This document shows, piece after piece, positions 13,600-15,960 of a stretch of 15,960 bases of DNA. Both the position numbers and the translations under genes were made by a program. Within the stretch, counting starts at the first letter, position 1, and every line of letters starts with the position of its first letter. Source of the stretch: Actinomycetota bacterium (lineage in GTDB: Bacteria > Actinomycetota > Actinomycetes > Nanopelagicales > Nanopelagicaceae). Under the pieces are notes generated by a model, which ran no database searches, was not told where the DNA came from, and saw nothing but the letters and a program-made list of their open reading frames with translations. The stretch covers positions 1 to 15,960 of the forward strand of contig RFRA01000004.1 in assembly GCA_009924725.1 (NCBI GenBank). The letters run 5' to 3'.

Positions 13600-14492
13600 A
13601 GTTAATTGTTATTTGTGGCGCAACTGCCACTGGCAAAAGTGATCTCGCGGTTTCAGTGGCCCAGAAAATTGACGCCGAGATTATCAATGCTGATTCTATG
13701 CAGCTCTACAAAGGCATGGATATTGGAACAGCTAAGATAAGTGTCGAAGAGCGCCAGGGGATACCGCATCACCTGCTAGATGTGCTTGAGGTAACTGAAG
13801 ACGCGAATGTGGCTTGGTACCAAAGCCAGGCACGAGCCAAAATTGCTGAGATTCAGAGTCGTGGAAAATCAGTAGTTATTGTTGGTGGAACTGGGCTCTA
13901 CATCAAAGCAATTTTAGATGAACTGAATTTCCCGGATACCAACCCAGCTGTTCGTGAAGCGTTAGAGAAGGAAGCGGTAGAGCTTGGTGCGCATGTTTTA
14001 TTCGAACGACTTGAAAAATTAGATCCCGCTGCAGCTCTGGCCATTGATCGTGCAAATACCAGGCGGATAGTTCGAGCACTTGAAGTTATTGAAATTACTG
14101 GCAAACCATTCACGGCAAACTTACCTCGGAAAGATTCTGAACTTTATCCAGCTGCTAGACAGTTTGGGTTAGTGATGGATCGTGAGGCTCTCGGCGAGCG
14201 AATTAGTGATCGCGTTGATCGAATGTATGCCGCTGGTCTAGTTGAAGAAGTCGATCGCTGTATTGCTGCCGGAATAACTTCGGCACGTACTGCTCAATTG
14301 GCTCTTGGCTATGCCCAAGTGATTGCAATGCGCCGCGGTGATCTAACCCTTGATGCTGCAATTGAGGAAACTAAGCGGGCAACCAGACAGTACGCCAGAC
14401 GCCAAGAAACGTGGTTCTCACGAGATGCTCGAATTAAATGGATTTCACCGATCCAGCCTCGGCTGGAAATAATCTTGTCGGAAATAGAATAG
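13596..14492 (+). CDS. miaA: tRNA dimethylallyltransferase MiaA
   Basis: MiaA transfers a dimethylallyl group from DMAPP to N6 of A37, making i6A37, the substrate of MiaB. The 298-residue protein has the P-loop GATATGKS (8-15), the substrate motif NADSMQLYKGMDIGTAK (31-47), GGTGLY (97-102), and the C-terminal ARRQETWF motif. Length and order fit the family. Its start overlaps miaB, and seven bases separate its stop from dapF. A TAGAAT (14485-14490) near its end could be an internal -10 box for dapF, but this may be chance. Confidence 0.96.
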   Translation: MKLIVICGATATGKSDLAVSVAQKIDAEIINADSMQLYKGMDIGTAKISVEERQGIPHHLLDVLEVTEDANVAWYQSQARAKIAEIQSRGKSVVIVGGTGLYIKAILDELNFPDTNPAVREALEKEAVELGAHVLFERLEKLDPAAALAIDRANTRRIVRALEVIEITGKPFTANLPRKDSELYPAARQFGLVMDREALGERISDRVDRMYAAGLVEEVDRCIAAGITSARTAQLALGYAQVIAMRRGDLTLDAAIEETKRATRQYARRQETWFSRDARIKWISPIQPRLEIILSEIE

Positions 14493-14499
14493 CCAAATC

Positions 14500-15294
14500 A
14501 TGATTGCAACCTATGGCCACGGAACTGAGAATGACTTTGTTCTAGTTTTTGACCCTGAAAATCTGCTTTCAATTACTACCGCGCAAACGGCTGCAATTTG
14601 CAATCGTGAATCAGGAATAGGCGCTGATGGCCTGATTCGAATTGGAAAAAAAGATGAACGTTGGTTTATGGATTATCGTAACGCCGATGGCTCGCTGGCT
14701 GAGATGTGCGGCAATGGCATTCGCGTAACGGCAAAGTATTTAGTTGAACGTGGTCATCAGCCTGAAGGTATTTTTGCAATTAATACTCGCGATGGTGTTA
14801 AGCATCTGCGAGTACCAGCCACTGGTGATATCTCGGTAAATATGGGGCAAGTTACTGACGAAGCTGAGGAAATTTCAGCAGCCACAAATGGCAAAGTCTG
14901 GAATGGTTATCACATCAGTGTTGGTAATCCGCATGCAGTTGTATTTGTCGAAGATCTAGGCGAAGTAGGCGCACTTGCCGATGCACCAGTTGTTCGCCCT
15001 AAGGATGCTTACCCTGAAGGCGTAAATGTTGAATTTGTAGAGATCACTGGCGAACGTGAAGTAAAGATGCGCGTCTTTGAACGCGGAAGCCGTGAAACCA
15101 GATCTTGTGGCACTGGCGTTTGCGCTGTCGCACTTGCTGCAACTCTTCATACTAAAGCTAAATTGCCCGCAAAGTGGATCGTCAACCCACCTGGCGGTCG
15201 TTTGGAAGTTGATATAGATGGACATAGCAACGCAACGCTGATCGGACCCGCAGTCTTAGTTGCTGATCATGATATTAGTAAGTATTTGTTGTGA
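14500..15294 (+). CDS. dapF: Diaminopimelate epimerase DapF
   Basis: DapF converts LL- to meso-diaminopimelate for lysine and peptidoglycan synthesis. It is a cofactor-free epimerase with two catalytic cysteines. Here they are Cys70 (EMCGNG) and Cys203 (RSCGTGVCAV). The substrate motif GHGTENDFV (6-14) and GNPHAVVFV (142-150) are also present. The 264 residues are near the usual length. The miaB-miaA-dapF-hflX order is common in actinobacteria. Its stop overlaps the hflX start by four bases (GTGA). The presence of dapF indicates a meso-DAP route, as expected for a Gram-positive actinobacterium. Confidence 0.96.
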   Translation: MIATYGHGTENDFVLVFDPENLLSITTAQTAAICNRESGIGADGLIRIGKKDERWFMDYRNADGSLAEMCGNGIRVTAKYLVERGHQPEGIFAINTRDGVKHLRVPATGDISVNMGQVTDEAEEISAATNGKVWNGYHISVGNPHAVVFVEDLGEVGALADAPVVRPKDAYPEGVNVEFVEITGEREVKMRVFERGSRETRSCGTGVCAVALAATLHTKAKLPAKWIVNPPGGRLEVDIDGHSNATLIGPAVLVADHDISKYLL

Positions 15295-15960
15295 GTAAAC
15301 AGGGCGACGAATTTGATGATTTTGAAGCGCTTCTTGCCGAAAGTGCAAGAGTTGCGGCTGACTTTGATGCTGCTGATAGCGATGATTACGCCGAAAGCAT
15401 TCAGCCTGATCTAGTTGAACGTAACGCACTTCGCCGGGTTAAAGGTTTTTCAACCCAGCTGCAAGATATCTCTGAGGCTGAATATCGCGAGCTACAACTT
15501 GAAAAAGTCGTCCTAGTTGGCGTTTGGACTGAAGGCAGTTCGACTATGGCTGAAAATTCACTCGCAGAATTGAAAGCACTTGCCGAAACCGCAGGTTCAG
15601 AAGTCATGGAAGGTTTAATTCAGCATCGTGATAAACCGGACCCAGCCACCTATATCGGTTCTGGAAAAGTGGTTGAACTTCGACAAGTAGTGGTTGCAAC
15701 TGGGGCAGATACCGTAATTTGCGATGGCGAACTTTCGCCTTCCCAACTTCGACAGTTAGAAGAGAAGGTAAAAGTAAAGGTCATTGATCGCACCGCTTTG
15801 ATTCTTGATATTTTCGCCCAACATGCCAAAAGCAAAGAAGGTAAAGCGCAAGTAGAGCTCGCGCAAATATCGTACCTATTGCCACGCTTACGTGGTTGGG
15901 GTGAATCACTTTCACGCCAAGTTGGTGGCCGGGCAGCCGGTGGTGCGGGTATCGGCGGTC
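15291..15960 (+). CDS. hflX: Ribosome-associated GTPase HflX, 5' part (runs off right edge)
   Basis: HflX binds the 50S subunit and splits stalled or hibernating ribosomes under stress. The frame starts at GTG 15291, overlapping the dapF stop, and stays open to the end of the window (223 complete codons plus one base). The N-terminal HflX domain is clear: PDPATYIGSGK and DGELSPSQL are typical, followed by DRTALILDIFAQHA and the YLLPRLRGWGESLSRQVGGR linker that precedes the G domain. The first 50 or so residues are acidic and variable. The GTPase motifs lie beyond the window. Identity is secure despite truncation. Confidence 0.94.
   Translation, partial: MSKQGDEFDDFEALLAESARVAADFDAADSDDYAESIQPDLVERNALRRVKGFSTQLQDISEAEYRELQLEKVVLVGVWTEGSSTMAENSLAELKALAETAGSEVMEGLIQHRDKPDPATYIGSGKVVELRQVVVATGADTVICDGELSPSQLRQLEEKVKVKVIDRTALILDIFAQHAKSKEGKAQVELAQISYLLPRLRGWGESLSRQVGGRAAGGAGIGG

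Noticed and set aside
1..15960. CRISPR arrays, tRNA genes, insertion sequences, prophage or defence genes
   Set aside because: No regularly spaced repeats, tRNA-like cloverleaf, transposase, integrase or nuclease motifs were recognised on either strand.

Overview
The window looks like a piece of a small, streamlined, low-GC actinobacterial chromosome, most plausibly a freshwater Nanopelagicales (acI) type. This is inferred from gene order and protein style, not from a database match. The actinobacterial signs are a KH-domain gene directly after rpsP, a ribosomal protein S16 with a long Ala/Glu/Pro tail, a soluble DesA-type acyl-ACP desaturase, a glutamine-synthetase-like amine ligase, and a TrmD whose sequence resembles the mycobacterial form. 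G+C appears to be in the 40s overall, genes are packed with 4-base overlaps, and no intergenic gap exceeds 170 bases. There are no tRNA or rRNA genes, CRISPR arrays, insertion sequences or phage genes.

Left block (1-3243, + strand): the 3' two-thirds of ffh (SRP GTPase), a 166-base GC-rich leader, then rpsP-khpA-rimM-trmD, a translation and ribosome-maturation operon. In many actinobacteria rplS follows trmD. Here it does not.

Middle block (3303-11313): a metabolic cassette. On the + strand are an acyl-ACP desaturase, a class I glutamine-amidotransferase-like hydrolase and an iron-type alcohol dehydrogenase. On the - strand, converging on the alcohol dehydrogenase, are an APC/ACT-family permease, a short-chain dehydrogenase, a glutamine-synthetase-like ligase and an aldehyde dehydrogenase. 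Apart from the desaturase these fit one pathway of gamma-glutamylated intermediates: import of an amine or amino alcohol, ATP-dependent gamma-glutamylation, oxidation of alcohol to aldehyde to acid, then hydrolysis to glutamate plus an amino acid. The closest precedent is ethanolamine use through GlnA4 in Streptomyces. No amine oxidase or aminotransferase is present, so an amino alcohol fits better than putrescine. The substrate is inferred.

Right block (11446-15960, + strand): a YafJ/EgtC-like class II amidotransferase divergent from the permease, then miaB-miaA-dapF-hflX (tRNA i6A37 methylthiolation, tRNA A37 prenylation, diaminopimelate epimerase, ribosome-associated GTPase). The last gene runs off the right edge.

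The most interesting points are the gamma-glutamylation cassette itself, the missing ammonium-site glutamate in its ligase, the altered metal-site residues in its alcohol dehydrogenase, a 15-bp hairpin with a UUCG loop between permease and enzymes, a shared TTAA stop at the convergent junction, and inverted repeats before the desaturase and in the divergent permease promoter region.
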